Assembly: GCF_048595595.1 (NCBI RefSeq)
Contig: NZ_CP184347.1
Direction: 5' to 3' (one strand)
From: Bacteroides pyogenes_A
GTDB lineage: Bacteria > Bacteroidota > Bacteroidia > Bacteroidales > Bacteroidaceae
DNA: 64,000 nt
Part shown: positions 1 through 8,277 of the stretch, piece by piece
Layout: each line of letters opens with the position of its first letter
Numbering within the stretch: position 1 is the stretch's first letter
Notes under the pieces: model-generated
What the model was told of the DNA's origin: nothing
The model's database searches: none
The model's input: the letters and a program-made list of their open reading frames with translations, nothing else
Position numbers and translations under genes: made by a program

Positions 1-183
1 CGCTTGCATTATAATCCGGGAAAATGGTGGACATATTTTGCCGATCTTTTTGCCATAGGACTGATCGTCATTACCTTTTCCGGTATGCTGATGATCAAAG
101 GCGGCAAAGGTCTGATAGGCAGAGGAGGCATCGAGCTGCTTGCCGGCATTCTGATTCCGCTGATATTCCTTTTCTTTTTTTGA
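1..183 (+). CDS. PepSY-associated membrane helix protein, C-terminal fragment
   Basis: The open frame enters from the left edge and ends with TGA at 181-183, so only the last 60 residues are visible. They hold HYNPGKWWTYFADLF followed by a hydrophobic helix, a GGKGLIGRGG turn and a second helix ending in FLFFF. This pattern matches the C-terminal membrane region of small PepSY-associated TM-helix proteins of Bacteroidetes, which often sit near iron or heme uptake genes. The fragment would be an inner-membrane protein. The family call rests on the motif pattern alone. Confidence 0.6.
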   Translation, partial: RLHYNPGKWWTYFADLFAIGLIVITFSGMLMIKGGKGLIGRGGIELLAGILIPLIFLFFF

Positions 184-310
184 GAAACGAGTGTACGAAG
201 ATTCCGTGCGCTGCTGTTGTTTTTTGAAATAATGGCAGCGTGTGCGGTCTTTTACGCTGATTTATCCGGGTTGTACGGGATGAAAGAAAGAAGCATTCGG
301 AGTTTCAAAA

Positions 311-394
311 GTTTCCCTTGCGGGAAACAATAGTTTCCCCGTGGGGAAACTTTATTGTCCCACCGGGGAAACTTTTGTTTCCCCGGTGGGAAAC
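311..394. repeat. Four consecutive GTTTCCC/GGGAAAC palindromes
   Basis: Four short inverted repeats follow each other at 311-328, 333-350, 357-372 and 377-394. Each has GTTTCCC (or GTCCC) on the left, GGGAAAC on the right and 2-4 bases between. Start-to-start spacing is 22, 24 and 20 bases. They lie in the 375-base gap between the PepSY fragment and the ABC ATPase gene. Each could form a small hairpin on either strand or be a site for a dimeric DNA-binding protein. The rest of the gap (184-310, 395-558) shows nothing I recognise. Confidence 0.8.
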
Positions 395-558
395 TCGACG
401 AACTCTTTATCTTTTCCGGCTTCTGTCTCGATCTTTCCGCCGTTCGGGATATTTGCCCCCTTTGCGAAGCGCGCATGCGTGTCCGTAACCGGATGCGGCG
501 ACGGAAGTTGCCGATATGGCGGCTGTCACGAACTAACCCTGTTTTTTATTCATGTTGA

Positions 559-1449
559 ATGATGGAACCTATTATAGAATGCAAAAACCTGACCCATTAT
601 TACGGGAAACGGTTGATTTACGAGAATCTGAGTTTTCATGTACCGAAAGGACGCATCCTGGGGCTGCTTGGGAAGAACGGGACGGGCAAGACGACTACTA
701 TCAACATCTTGAGCGGTTATCTGAAACCCCGCTCCGGAGAGTGCCTCATTTTCGGGCAGAATATACAAACGATGGATCCCGCTTTGCGCCGCAACATCGG
801 GCTTCTTATAGAAGGACACGTGCAGTATCAGTTCATGAGCATTTCGCAAATCGAAAAGTTTTACGCTTCTTTTTATCCCGGGCAATGGAAAAAAGAGGCT
901 TACTACGAACTGATGAACAAACTGAAGGTTGCCCCGCGACAAAGAATCTCGCGTATGTCTTGCGGACAACGTTCTCAGGTTGCGCTCGGACTGATTCTGG
1001 CGCAAAACCCCGAATTGCTTGTGCTCGATGATTTTTCGCTCGGACTCGATCCCGGCTATCGCCGTCTGTTTGTCGATTATCTTCGCGATTATGCGCGGTC
1101 TGAAGGCAAAACGGTGTTTCTCACCTCGCACATCATTCAAGATATGGAACGGCTGATAGACGACTGCATCATGATGGATTACGGGAAAATACTGATTCAA
1201 AAGCCTGTGGACACTTTGCTGAAAGAGTTGCGGAGATATACTTGCCACGTTGCGGAAAGATACGAACCGGTCCCCACGGAGGGTTTCTATCATCCTTCCG
1301 TTCTTAGAAACACGCTGGAGTTTTTCTCTTTCCTCCCTCCGCACGAGGCGGAAAGGAGGCTGCATGATCTATCGGTCCCGTACTCCGGGTTGCAGCACGA
1401 AACGGTGAATCTGGAAGACGCCTTTATCGGACTGACCGGAAAATATTGA
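559..1449 (+). CDS. ABC transporter ATP-binding protein
   Basis: ATPase subunit of an ABC exporter; it would bind ATP on the cytoplasmic face of the membrane and drive the permease encoded next. Walker A (GKNGTGKT) is at residues 38-45, a variant signature MSCGQ at about 133-137, Walker B LLVLDD at 153-158 and the switch histidine in LTSHI. The usual Walker B ending DEP is DDF here, so the catalytic glutamate is replaced by aspartate. The C-terminal third (about residues 215-296) matches no domain I recognise. At 296 residues the length is normal for a single-ATPase subunit of this type. It is followed after 33 bases by a membrane protein and then by a probable DUF4857 protein, so the three probably form one operon. 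The substrate is unknown. Confidence 0.9.
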   Translation: MMEPIIECKNLTHYYGKRLIYENLSFHVPKGRILGLLGKNGTGKTTTINILSGYLKPRSGECLIFGQNIQTMDPALRRNIGLLIEGHVQYQFMSISQIEKFYASFYPGQWKKEAYYELMNKLKVAPRQRISRMSCGQRSQVALGLILAQNPELLVLDDFSLGLDPGYRRLFVDYLRDYARSEGKTVFLTSHIIQDMERLIDDCIMMDYGKILIQKPVDTLLKELRRYTCHVAERYEPVPTEGFYHPSVLRNTLEFFSFLPPHEAERRLHDLSVPYSGLQHETVNLEDAFIGLTGKY

Positions 1450-1482
1450 TTATTTCAGTTTAAACATAGAAAATAGAAACAA

Positions 1483-2151
1483 GTGAACGCTATATTTTAT
1501 AAAGAATGGATCAAGACACGGTGGTTTTTCCTGTTTTCCGTTGTCGTTATGCTCGGATTTTCGGGCTATTCCATGCTTCGCATCCACCGAGTGGCGGGGA
1601 TGAAAGGGATTGCCCACGTCTGGGAGGTGATGCTGCAACGCGATGTTGTTTTCGTGGATTTGCTTCAATACATTCCGCTGTTGGTGGGAATTTTGATGGC
1701 AATCGCGCAGTTTGTGCCCGAAATGCAGCGCAAATGCCTGAAGCTGACGCTGCATCTCCCGTGTCCGGAATTGAAAATGATCGGATCCATGCTGCTTTCG
1801 GGGCTCATTCTCCTGCTGCTTTGCTTGGGTTCGGGCTTTTTGCTGATGTACATCTACCTGAGCGGAGTGATGGCGCCGGAGCTGAGTAATCATATTTTAC
1901 TCACTGCTTTCCCCTGGTTTCTCGCAGGCATTTCCGCCTACCTGCTGGTTTCGTGGATATGCTTGGAGCCGGCTTGGAAACGGCGCGTCGCCAATTTGGT
2001 TGTAACCGTACTGCTACTGCGCGTTTTCTTCTTGTCTACCGCTCCCGAAGCATATACTCCGTTTATTCCCTCGCTGGCAGTATATACCCTGCTTACGGCT
2101 TCTTTTTCATGGATCTCCGTCCTCCGGTTCAAAGCCGGCAAGCAAGACTGA
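1483..2151 (+). CDS. ABC transporter permease-like membrane protein
   Basis: A 222-residue protein with a GTG start. It opens with NAIFYKEWIKTRW, the short 'YKEW' amphipathic start common in ABC-2-type permeases, and then has about six hydrophobic helices (roughly residues 15-30, 62-80, 103-127, 138-157, 170-185 and 193-210). It sits 33 bases after the ATPase gene and 40 bases before the next gene, so it is most likely the membrane subunit of that exporter. No substrate-specific motif is visible. The permease role is inferred from the ATPase neighbour and the topology. Confidence 0.7.
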   Translation: MNAIFYKEWIKTRWFFLFSVVVMLGFSGYSMLRIHRVAGMKGIAHVWEVMLQRDVVFVDLLQYIPLLVGILMAIAQFVPEMQRKCLKLTLHLPCPELKMIGSMLLSGLILLLLCLGSGFLLMYIYLSGVMAPELSNHILLTAFPWFLAGISAYLLVSWICLEPAWKRRVANLVVTVLLLRVFFLSTAPEAYTPFIPSLAVYTLLTASFSWISVLRFKAGKQD

Positions 2152-2191
2152 TTCCGGGTGTTTTGATTAATCATTATGAAAAAAACGAAGA

Positions 2192-3226
2192 ATGAAACAT
2201 TTTAGTACCCTACTGCTTTTTCTGACTGTTTGTTTTCTGCTGCTATGGCAATTGCCTTGGTGCTACAACTTCTTTGCGGCTAAACCCGGCAAGACGCCTT
2301 TTACGTTATATAGTACGGTGATCGGCGATTTTGCCATGATCGGGCATGAAGAAGAAAAGGGAATGATCAGGCGCGACCTCGCCGGAGGTGTTTACACGCA
2401 GGCGCAATTCGACAGCATTCTGCCGATGTTTTACCTCCGCCAGCTGGTGGCCGACGACCGTTTTCCCAATTCTATACACGGAGTCGCCGTAACGCCGAAA
2501 GAAGTACAGATGGAAAATATAACCTTCCGCAGCGTTCCGTCGGAAGTCAATGCTCCCGTCATCGGACTTTACCCGTTGCTCGAATCGCTTTCGGGCAGGG
2601 TAGACCTGAAAATGCCGGACGATGTATTCCGGATTACGGGCAAAGGCATCGAATTCATAGATATGGCTTCCAATAGCGTGAATGTTTCAAAGAGTCTTCG
2701 GTTTACGGAGGCGATGAAGAAAAAAGGATTTCATTTCCCCGCCCGGGCAATTGCCGGAAACCCTACCGTAAAAAAAGAATACGACGAGGGCTATCTGGTA
2801 CTCGACGCCGATTCGCGCCTGTTCCATCTGAAACAAGTGAAGGGACGTCCTTTTGTTCGTGCGGTGAATCTCCCGGAAGGAGTGGAGCTGAAGCATCTTT
2901 ATGTAACGGAATTCAGGAACAAAAAAGTGTTGGGGCTGCTCAGCGGGGCGGATCACAGCCTCTATGTGCTTAACAACCGCACGTATGAAGTCGTCAAGGT
3001 GGGCGTCTCTTCTTTCGATCCCGAATCGGATGAGCTGACCCTATTGGGGAATATGTTCGATTGGACTATCCGGATATCGACTCCTCGTGAGGATTGTTAT
3101 TATGCGGTCGATGCGAATGATTATACATTGATTAAATCTTTTGTCCGTTCCCGTTCCCGGCATTCGATACCCGGTTTGACTTTTACTTCCTACAAGGATA
3201 AATGGGTATATCCCCGTTTCGAATAA
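2192..3226 (+). CDS. Probable DUF4857 domain membrane-anchored protein
   Basis: A 344-residue protein with one N-terminal hydrophobic segment (residues 5-20, LLLFLTVCFLLLWQLPW), then a soluble domain rich in beta strands. The soluble part is probably periplasmic and held by the N-terminal helix. Motifs include PMFYLRQLVADDRFP at about 87-101 and FDWTIRISTPREDCYYAVDANDYT near the C-terminus. I associate this pattern, next to an ABC ATPase and permease, with the Bacteroidetes family DUF4857; function is unknown. The stop codon lies inside the first copy of a 131-bp tandem repeat that continues downstream. Confidence 0.6.
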   Translation: MKHFSTLLLFLTVCFLLLWQLPWCYNFFAAKPGKTPFTLYSTVIGDFAMIGHEEEKGMIRRDLAGGVYTQAQFDSILPMFYLRQLVADDRFPNSIHGVAVTPKEVQMENITFRSVPSEVNAPVIGLYPLLESLSGRVDLKMPDDVFRITGKGIEFIDMASNSVNVSKSLRFTEAMKKKGFHFPARAIAGNPTVKKEYDEGYLVLDADSRLFHLKQVKGRPFVRAVNLPEGVELKHLYVTEFRNKKVLGLLSGADHSLYVLNNRTYEVVKVGVSSFDPESDELTLLGNMFDWTIRISTPREDCYYAVDANDYTLIKSFVRSRSRHSIPGLTFTSYKDKWVYPRFE

Positions 3227-3490
3227 AGGTTTCGGAGAGGGGCATCAACCTGTACGAACTGTACATTCCGGGTGTATCCTTGTTCCGAATGAACCATCTG
3301 GAAAGGGTTCGGCAGAAGATGAACGGCAATCTTGCGGTGCATCCCTATTTCGAATAAAGGCTTCGGAGAGGGGCATCAACCTGTACGAACTGTACATTCC
3401 GGGTGTATCCTTGTTCCGAATGAACCATTTGGAAAGGGTTCGGCAGAAGATGAACGGCAATTTTGCGCGGTGCATCCCCGTTTCGAATGA
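3217..3490. repeat. Tandem direct repeat, two ~131-133 bp copies plus a partial third
   Basis: The block starting TTTCGAATAAAGG at 3217 recurs at 3348 (period 131). A third, truncated start with TTTCGAATGAACG appears at 3481 (period 133). The two full copies are almost identical, including a GAGGGGCATCAACCTG segment and the GTTCGGCAGAAGATGAACGG segment. The first copy begins inside the last codons of the preceding gene and contains its TAA, so the duplication copied the gene's 3' end and downstream DNA. No frame reads as a plausible protein. Confidence 0.85.
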
Positions 3491-3574
3491 ACGTTCTGGG
3501 GGAGAAAAGTCGAGAAAGGATTTTAAGAGGTCTGTTTTTTTTCGAAGAAATGTATTCTTCCTTAGAATGAAAAA

Positions 3575-3625
3575 AATGCGGATTTATCAATCGGAGTGGA
3601 CAGCTCCTTTAGATTAATCCGCATT
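3575..3625. terminator. Bidirectional terminator hairpin between convergent genes
   Basis: The arms AATGCGGATT (3575-3584) and AATCCGCATT (3616-3625) pair over 10 bp. A second small stem, GGAG with CTCC, lies inside. A T-rich run follows on the plus strand and an A-rich run precedes it (a T-run on the minus strand). It lies between the gene ending at 3226 and glyA ending at 3767, so it can serve both. Confidence 0.6.
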
Positions 3626-3766
3626 CTTTATTTTCTTGCCGACCGATCGGGCAGTAGGACTTATAGACTTTTCTTTCTCCGGCTTGCCACCTGTCGCAGC
3701 AGGTTTGCCGTTCGATCAGGCTTTCCGTTCGTTTAGCCAAGCCGTTTGCCCGTACGATCGGCAGGC

Positions 3767-5047
3767 TTAGTACGCGAAGATAGGATATTTCTTCATCGTT
3801 TCGTTGACACGGGCGCGTACCTTGCCGATAACTTCCTCATTGTCCACATTCGACAAGACGGTTTCGATCATTTCCGCAATTTCCAGCATCAAGTCTTCTT
3901 TTGCGCCACGCGTAGTGATTGCCGGAGTACCCAGGCGAATGCCTGACGTTTGGAAAGCCGAACGGGTGTCGAACGGAACCATATTTTTGTTGACGGTAAT
4001 GTCGGCGGCTACCAACGCTTTCTCTGCAACTTTACCTGTCAGCTCCGGATATTTGCTACGCAAATCCACCAGCATCGAGTGGTTGTCCGTACCTCCCGAA
4101 ACGATGGTGAATCCCCGGTCGATCAAAGCTTTTGCGAGCACCGACGCGTTCTTTTGCACTTGTTTGGCGTATTCTTTATATTCGGGGCGGAGAATTTCTC
4201 CGAATGCTACCGCTTTGGCTGCAATGACATGTTCCAATGGACCTCCCTGAATACCCGGGAATACGGCAGAATCCAATAGCTGAGACATCATTTTTATTTC
4301 CCCTTTCGGAGTTTTCTTGCCCCATGGGTTGGGGAAATCCTCGCCCATCATAATGACTCCTCCGCGAGGTCCGCGAAGTGTCTTGTGGGTAGTGGAAGTG
4401 ACAATGTGGGCATATTTTACGGGATTGTCGAGCAATCCGGCAGCTATCAAACCGGCAGGATGCGCCATGTCGATCATTAAAATAGCGCCTACCTTGTCTG
4501 CAATTTCGCGCATGCGCTTGTAATCCCATTCACGGGAATATGCAGAGCCTCCGCCTATGATTAATTTCGGTTTTTCACGTAGAGCGATTTCTTCCATCTG
4601 ATCGTAATCTACCCGTCCGGTCTCTTTGTTCAGGTTATATTCGCACGGCGTATAGATAATACCTGATGTGTTGACTGGCGATCCGTGAGATAAATGACCT
4701 CCGTGTGCCAAATTCAGTCCCATGAATTTGTCGCCCGGCTTCAACACAGCCAGAAAAACGGCTTCATTGGCCTGTGCTCCGGAGTGGGGCTGCACGTTCG
4801 CCCATTCGGCTCCGAAGATTTCTTTCAATCGGTCGATAGCGATTTGTTCGCTTTGATCGACTACTTCACAGCCTCCGTAATAGCGTTTGCCCGGATAACC
4901 TTCCGCATACTTGTTTGTCAGGCAAGAACCCATTGCCTCCATCACTTGGTCACTTACAAAATTCTCGGATGCGATCAGCTCTATACCTTTAAGCTGACGT
5001 TGATGTTCTTTTTCGATGATGTCGAAAATTAAGTCGTCCCTTTTCAT
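3767..5047 (-). CDS. glyA: Serine hydroxymethyltransferase
   Basis: PLP enzyme of the cytoplasm that converts serine and tetrahydrofolate to glycine and 5,10-methylene-tetrahydrofolate, the main source of one-carbon units. At 426 residues it has the family's normal length. Hallmarks are IELIASENF near residue 22, YAEGYPGKRYYGGC at 48-60, the PLP-contacting D193 and H196 in IDMAHPAG, and the PLP lysine K222 in STTHKTLRGPRGG. All key residues are present. It is followed downstream only by repeats and a terminator. Its promoter lies just upstream at 5104-5111, so it is probably transcribed alone. Confidence 0.98.
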   Translation of the reverse strand: MKRDDLIFDIIEKEHQRQLKGIELIASENFVSDQVMEAMGSCLTNKYAEGYPGKRYYGGCEVVDQSEQIAIDRLKEIFGAEWANVQPHSGAQANEAVFLAVLKPGDKFMGLNLAHGGHLSHGSPVNTSGIIYTPCEYNLNKETGRVDYDQMEEIALREKPKLIIGGGSAYSREWDYKRMREIADKVGAILMIDMAHPAGLIAAGLLDNPVKYAHIVTSTTHKTLRGPRGGVIMMGEDFPNPWGKKTPKGEIKMMSQLLDSAVFPGIQGGPLEHVIAAKAVAFGEILRPEYKEYAKQVQKNASVLAKALIDRGFTIVSGGTDNHSMLVDLRSKYPELTGKVAEKALVAADITVNKNMVPFDTRSAFQTSGIRLGTPAITTRGAKEDLMLEIAEMIETVLSNVDNEEVIGKVRARVNETMKKYPIFAY

Positions 5048-5103
5048 TCTTTTGTAGATAAGATTAAAGTTTTAATTCGAGATACCCTTAGTTTGAATGT
5101 GTA

Positions 5104-5111
5104 CAAAGTTA
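5104..5111 (-). promoter_or_regulatory. Bacteroidales -7 box for glyA
   Basis: TAACTTTG on the minus strand fits TAnnTTTG. It lies 57 bases before the glyA start. A clear -33 element is not visible. Confidence 0.5.
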
Positions 5112-5190
5112 ATGAAAATAAATAGATAAATAAACTATAAAAGAGTATTTAAATTGAATATACTTACGGAAAATGCGAGTGATTTTTTTA

Positions 5191-5937
5191 TTATAGGAGT
5201 AAACCGAGCGAAAAGCTCAACGCACTGTCGCGCCGATTAAACACGATAGGGCTGACGTTAGCGGATTTATTTGCTTTTTCGTGACTGTAAGTGATCGATT
5301 TCGACATATTCACCACTCCTTGTTCGTAACGGAAGTCGAAGAAAATACGGGAGATGTTGACGCCGATGCCTACAACGATGCCGGCGTTGAGCGGATGAAG
5401 TACTTCCTCCACTTCTTTTTGGTCGAAGTTTTTAAATTGTATCTCACTCTTTTTTCTCCATAGATAACGGAACTTGGGACCTGCAAAAACAGACATTTCG
5501 TAAGGCCCGTTTTTAACTACATTATATCCGTATAGAATGGGGAAATCGATGCTATGTAGAGTGGATTGAACCGCCGCAATATCCGGTTCGATATCGGGAT
5601 GCTGCACTCCAAGCTTGTCAAAAGCGATTTCGCCCTTGCTCACATTGTAAGAAACCTCCGGCTGGATAAAACTGTTTTTTATATTGACGCGCGTGAAAAG
5701 AGAAAGGAAATGACCGATTTTATAGTTGTTCTGGACTTCGTCGATAGTTACATCGTTGATTTTCAGTTTAGAAACAATAAACATGGTTGAGTTGAAACCT
5801 GCCTTAATACCTAAATTTAGTTTTTGGGTATTCGGAGCGTTCACTCTGCCCATGCCGTTGCTTTGTCCATAAGCTACATACGGGATAGTGAATAAAAAAC
5901 AAAGTAAAATTAGATGTATCCTGCCCATGAACCTCAT
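5191..5937 (-). CDS. PorT-like outer-membrane beta-barrel protein
   Basis: A 248-residue protein with a signal peptide at residues 1-24 (hydrophobic IHLILLCFLFTIPYVAYG, then QS). The mature part has alternating strand patterns such as LNLGIKAGFNSTMF and FIQPEVSYNVSKGE and ends in ALSFSLGLLL, a terminal beta strand typical of barrels. This is the layout of the PorT/outer-membrane beta-barrel family. PorT itself belongs to the type IX secretion system, but many relatives in Bacteroides have no known role, and no other T9SS gene is nearby. It starts one base after the flavin reductase gene stops, so the two are co-transcribed. Confidence 0.7.
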   Translation of the reverse strand: MRFMGRIHLILLCFLFTIPYVAYGQSNGMGRVNAPNTQKLNLGIKAGFNSTMFIVSKLKINDVTIDEVQNNYKIGHFLSLFTRVNIKNSFIQPEVSYNVSKGEIAFDKLGVQHPDIEPDIAAVQSTLHSIDFPILYGYNVVKNGPYEMSVFAGPKFRYLWRKKSEIQFKNFDQKEVEEVLHPLNAGIVVGIGVNISRIFFDFRYEQGVVNMSKSITYSHEKANKSANVSPIVFNRRDSALSFSLGLLL

Positions 5938-5938
5938 T

Positions 5939-6505
5939 TTATTTCTTTCTTTCTACACTCCAGCCGAATTTTCCTATTTTCTTTCCCAATTCGTAATAAC
6001 CTCCGTGTACATAGACCAACGGGTTGGTTTCGGCCAGTTCCAGTTTGCCTGTTTCCGCATTCAGGTTGCGGTCGTCGGCCCGTACGTTTACCACATCGGC
6101 AATAAACATATCGTGTGATCCGAGCGATATGATTTCCTTGACACGGCATTCGATGCTAAGGGGAGATTCTTCGATCAGCGGCGCGCTTACTACCGAACAC
6201 CGTCCAGGGGTAAGTCCCATTTCTTCGAATTTACGGTAATCCTTTCCCGAGCGCACTCCGCACCAATCGGTAGCGTATGCCATATCTTTAGTGGTAAGGT
6301 TGATAACGAACTCCATGTTTCTTTTTATAATTTCGTAGGAGTGCCGTTCGGGACGTACGGATATGTAGCACATGGGCGGGTTCGAACAAATAGTGCCTGT
6401 CCATGCCACAGTGATAATATTGTATTCGCTCTCTTCTTTTCCACAGCTTACCAACACGGCAGGCAATGGATAAATCATCGTACCCGGTTTCCAATCTTGT
6501 TTCAT
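5939..6505 (-). CDS. Flavin reductase family protein (FMN-binding)
   Basis: A 188-residue cytoplasmic protein of the split-barrel FMN-binding flavin reductase family. Evidence is the N-terminal YPLPAVLVSCG strand, then ITVAWTGTICSNPPMCYISVRPERHSYE, the usual FMN/phosphate-binding stretch, and a late DMFIADVVNVRAD segment. Members reduce FMN or FAD with NAD(P)H or simply bind FMN; the substrate here cannot be told. It is the first gene of a two-gene unit with the PorT-like barrel. Confidence 0.85.
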   Translation of the reverse strand: MKQDWKPGTMIYPLPAVLVSCGKEESEYNIITVAWTGTICSNPPMCYISVRPERHSYEIIKRNMEFVINLTTKDMAYATDWCGVRSGKDYRKFEEMGLTPGRCSVVSAPLIEESPLSIECRVKEIISLGSHDMFIADVVNVRADDRNLNAETGKLELAETNPLVYVHGGYYELGKKIGKFGWSVERKK

Positions 6506-6611
6506 TGCATTAATTGTTTTATGGCTTTATCCTTATATTTATAGGCTCGGTTCTGTTTCTCGTTTTTAAACATGGAACATCCGCTTTCCATGAAGAAAAA
6601 CACGTAAGAAT

Positions 6612-7073
6612 TTAGATGATAACCAACTCTTCTCGTTTTTGCTCTTTCTCGCAATAGTGACATTTCACAATGCAGCTTTCTTTGTCTATCACATGAAACC
6701 GCGTTGCCATCGGTTCATTGTTCGTAATACATTTCGGATTGGCGCATCTTACGATGCTGCGCAATTCGTCGGGTAGCTGCACTTCCTTTTTTTCTACCAC
6801 TTCGTAGTCGCGGATAATATTCAGTTGAACACGTGGAGCCACTACTGCGATGCGGTTGATTTCGTCGTCGCAAAAAAACTTGTCGGCAATCTTTATAATG
6901 CCTTTCTTGCCGAGCTTCTTGCTATCAAGATTAAACCCGATAGTAATGTTGCTTGTCATTTGTTCTACACCCAGCAGTTGTACCACGGTAAACAGTTTTT
7001 CTGAAGGAATATGGTCGATTACCGTTCCGTTCTCTAAAGCGGCAACCTGTAGTTCTTGTTTCTTTTTGTTCAT
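6612..7073 (-). CDS. pyrI: Aspartate carbamoyltransferase regulatory chain
   Basis: Regulatory subunit of ATCase, which lets CTP and ATP control the first committed step of pyrimidine synthesis. At 153 residues the length is standard. The N-terminal allosteric domain contains NGTVIDHIPSEK. The C-terminal zinc domain has the four cysteines in CANPKC (about residues 109-114) and CHYC (about 138-141) that bind the metal and contact the catalytic chain. Its ATG overlaps the end of pyrB by four bases, so the subunits are made by coupled translation. Confidence 0.97.
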   Translation of the reverse strand: MNKKKQELQVAALENGTVIDHIPSEKLFTVVQLLGVEQMTSNITIGFNLDSKKLGKKGIIKIADKFFCDDEINRIAVVAPRVQLNIIRDYEVVEKKEVQLPDELRSIVRCANPKCITNNEPMATRFHVIDKESCIVKCHYCEKEQKREELVII

Positions 7074-8011
7074 AACGGCATGTCTTTTTTAATGTCTTCC
7101 AATGTAATACCCAAAACATCGCAAAGAATGGCTTCACGGGCATATAATCCGTTTTGTGCTTGTTGGAAATAATATGCTTTGGGGTTATCGTCCACATCAT
7201 AAGCTATCTCGTTCACACGGGGCAGAGGGTGGAGGATACGAAGGTTCGGGCGAGTATTTTCCAGCATCTTGTTGCGAAGTATATATACGTTTTTCACTCG
7301 TTCGTATTCCATTAAATCTGTAAATCTCTCTCGCTGGACACGGGTCATATACAAAATATCCGCATCGGCAATAATTTCTTCGGTGAAATCGGTATGCTCC
7401 GTATATTTGATTTGGTGCTCTCTGCAATATATCTTATATTCTTCCGGCATTTTCAGCTCATCCGGGGCGACAAAGTGGAAAGTCGGGTTGAAATGGCGCA
7501 TGGCCATAAGCAGGGAGTGTACCGTGCGCCCGTATTTCAAGTCGCCTACCAAATAAATGTTGAGGTTTTCCAGCGTGCCCTGGGTTTTGTATATTGAGTA
7601 CAAGTCGAGCATCGTCTGCGAAGGATGCTGATTGGCTCCGTCACCTGCGTTGACTATGGGAACAGGGGCGACTTCACTGGCATATCGTGCCGCTCCTTCA
7701 AGATAGTGTCGCATGACGATGATATCGGCGTAACTGCTGACCATTAAAATCGTATCTTTAAGTGTTTCTCCTTTCGAAGAGCTGGTTACCTTCGGATCTG
7801 TAAATCCGATGACACGGGCGCCCAATCGGTTTGCTGCCGTTTCGAAACTGAGGCGGGTGCGAGTAGAGGGCTCAAAAAATAATGTGGCTACCACTTTGTC
7901 ATGCAATAAACGGCGATTCGGTTTCTTTTCAAATTGTTCCGCCATTTCGAGCATGTAGAGGATTTTTTCTTTTGAATGTTCGGCAATGGTCACTAAGCTT
8001 CTGTTTTCCAT
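7070..8011 (-). CDS. pyrB: Aspartate carbamoyltransferase catalytic chain
   Basis: Joins carbamoyl phosphate and aspartate to carbamoyl aspartate in pyrimidine synthesis. The carbamoyl-phosphate loop FEPSTRTRLSFE (about residues 46-57), the SSSKGET loop with its lysine, and HPLPRVNEI near the C-terminus are all present. I chose the ATG at 8011 (MENRSLVTIAEH, 313 residues) because it begins at the conserved N-terminus; an in-frame ATG at 8032 would add seven residues with no family support. It forms an operon with pyrI, whose start overlaps its stop. Confidence 0.96.
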   Translation of the reverse strand: MENRSLVTIAEHSKEKILYMLEMAEQFEKKPNRRLLHDKVVATLFFEPSTRTRLSFETAANRLGARVIGFTDPKVTSSSKGETLKDTILMVSSYADIIVMRHYLEGAARYASEVAPVPIVNAGDGANQHPSQTMLDLYSIYKTQGTLENLNIYLVGDLKYGRTVHSLLMAMRHFNPTFHFVAPDELKMPEEYKIYCREHQIKYTEHTDFTEEIIADADILYMTRVQRERFTDLMEYERVKNVYILRNKMLENTRPNLRILHPLPRVNEIAYDVDDNPKAYYFQQAQNGLYAREAILCDVLGITLEDIKKDMPL

Positions 8012-8221
8012 TTTGTCATCTTCTTTATACATAAATAGAATTTGTTTTACCAGTGTGTAAAGGTAAAGAGAAAATATGGAAAAAGAGATACCTAACCCGC
8101 AATATTTTTATATGTTTGGCACAAATGTGTATTTGCCGGATAAGCCTGCTTGAAGTACGTGATTGCTATGAAGAAGAGCAAATAATTGATAATTCTTGCT
8201 GGCAGTATAATGGAATTTATC

Positions 8222-8229
8222 TACCTTTG
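8222..8229 (+). promoter_or_regulatory. Bacteroidales -7 box for the PBP1A gene
   Basis: TACCTTTG matches TAnnTTTG. A CTGG about 19 bases upstream is a possible -33 partner. The transcript would start roughly 40 bases before the PBP1A ATG. The rest of the 8012-8277 gap shows no gene. Confidence 0.5.
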
Positions 8230-8277
8230 CCTTTTTAAAATGAGAACGTTTTATTTTAAATAAAGCTTTTGAAAAAG

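Noticed and set aside
311..394. CRISPR or tRNA-like structure at the GTTTCCC repeats.
   Set aside because: The palindromes are too short and too close together for repeat-spacer structure.
550..1365. 271-codon minus-strand frame opposite the ABC ATPase.
   Set aside because: It is a shadow of the ATPase gene, whose motifs are clear.
3245..3617. Small frames inside the 131-bp repeats (both strands).
   Set aside because: They shift between copies and carry no recognisable protein features.
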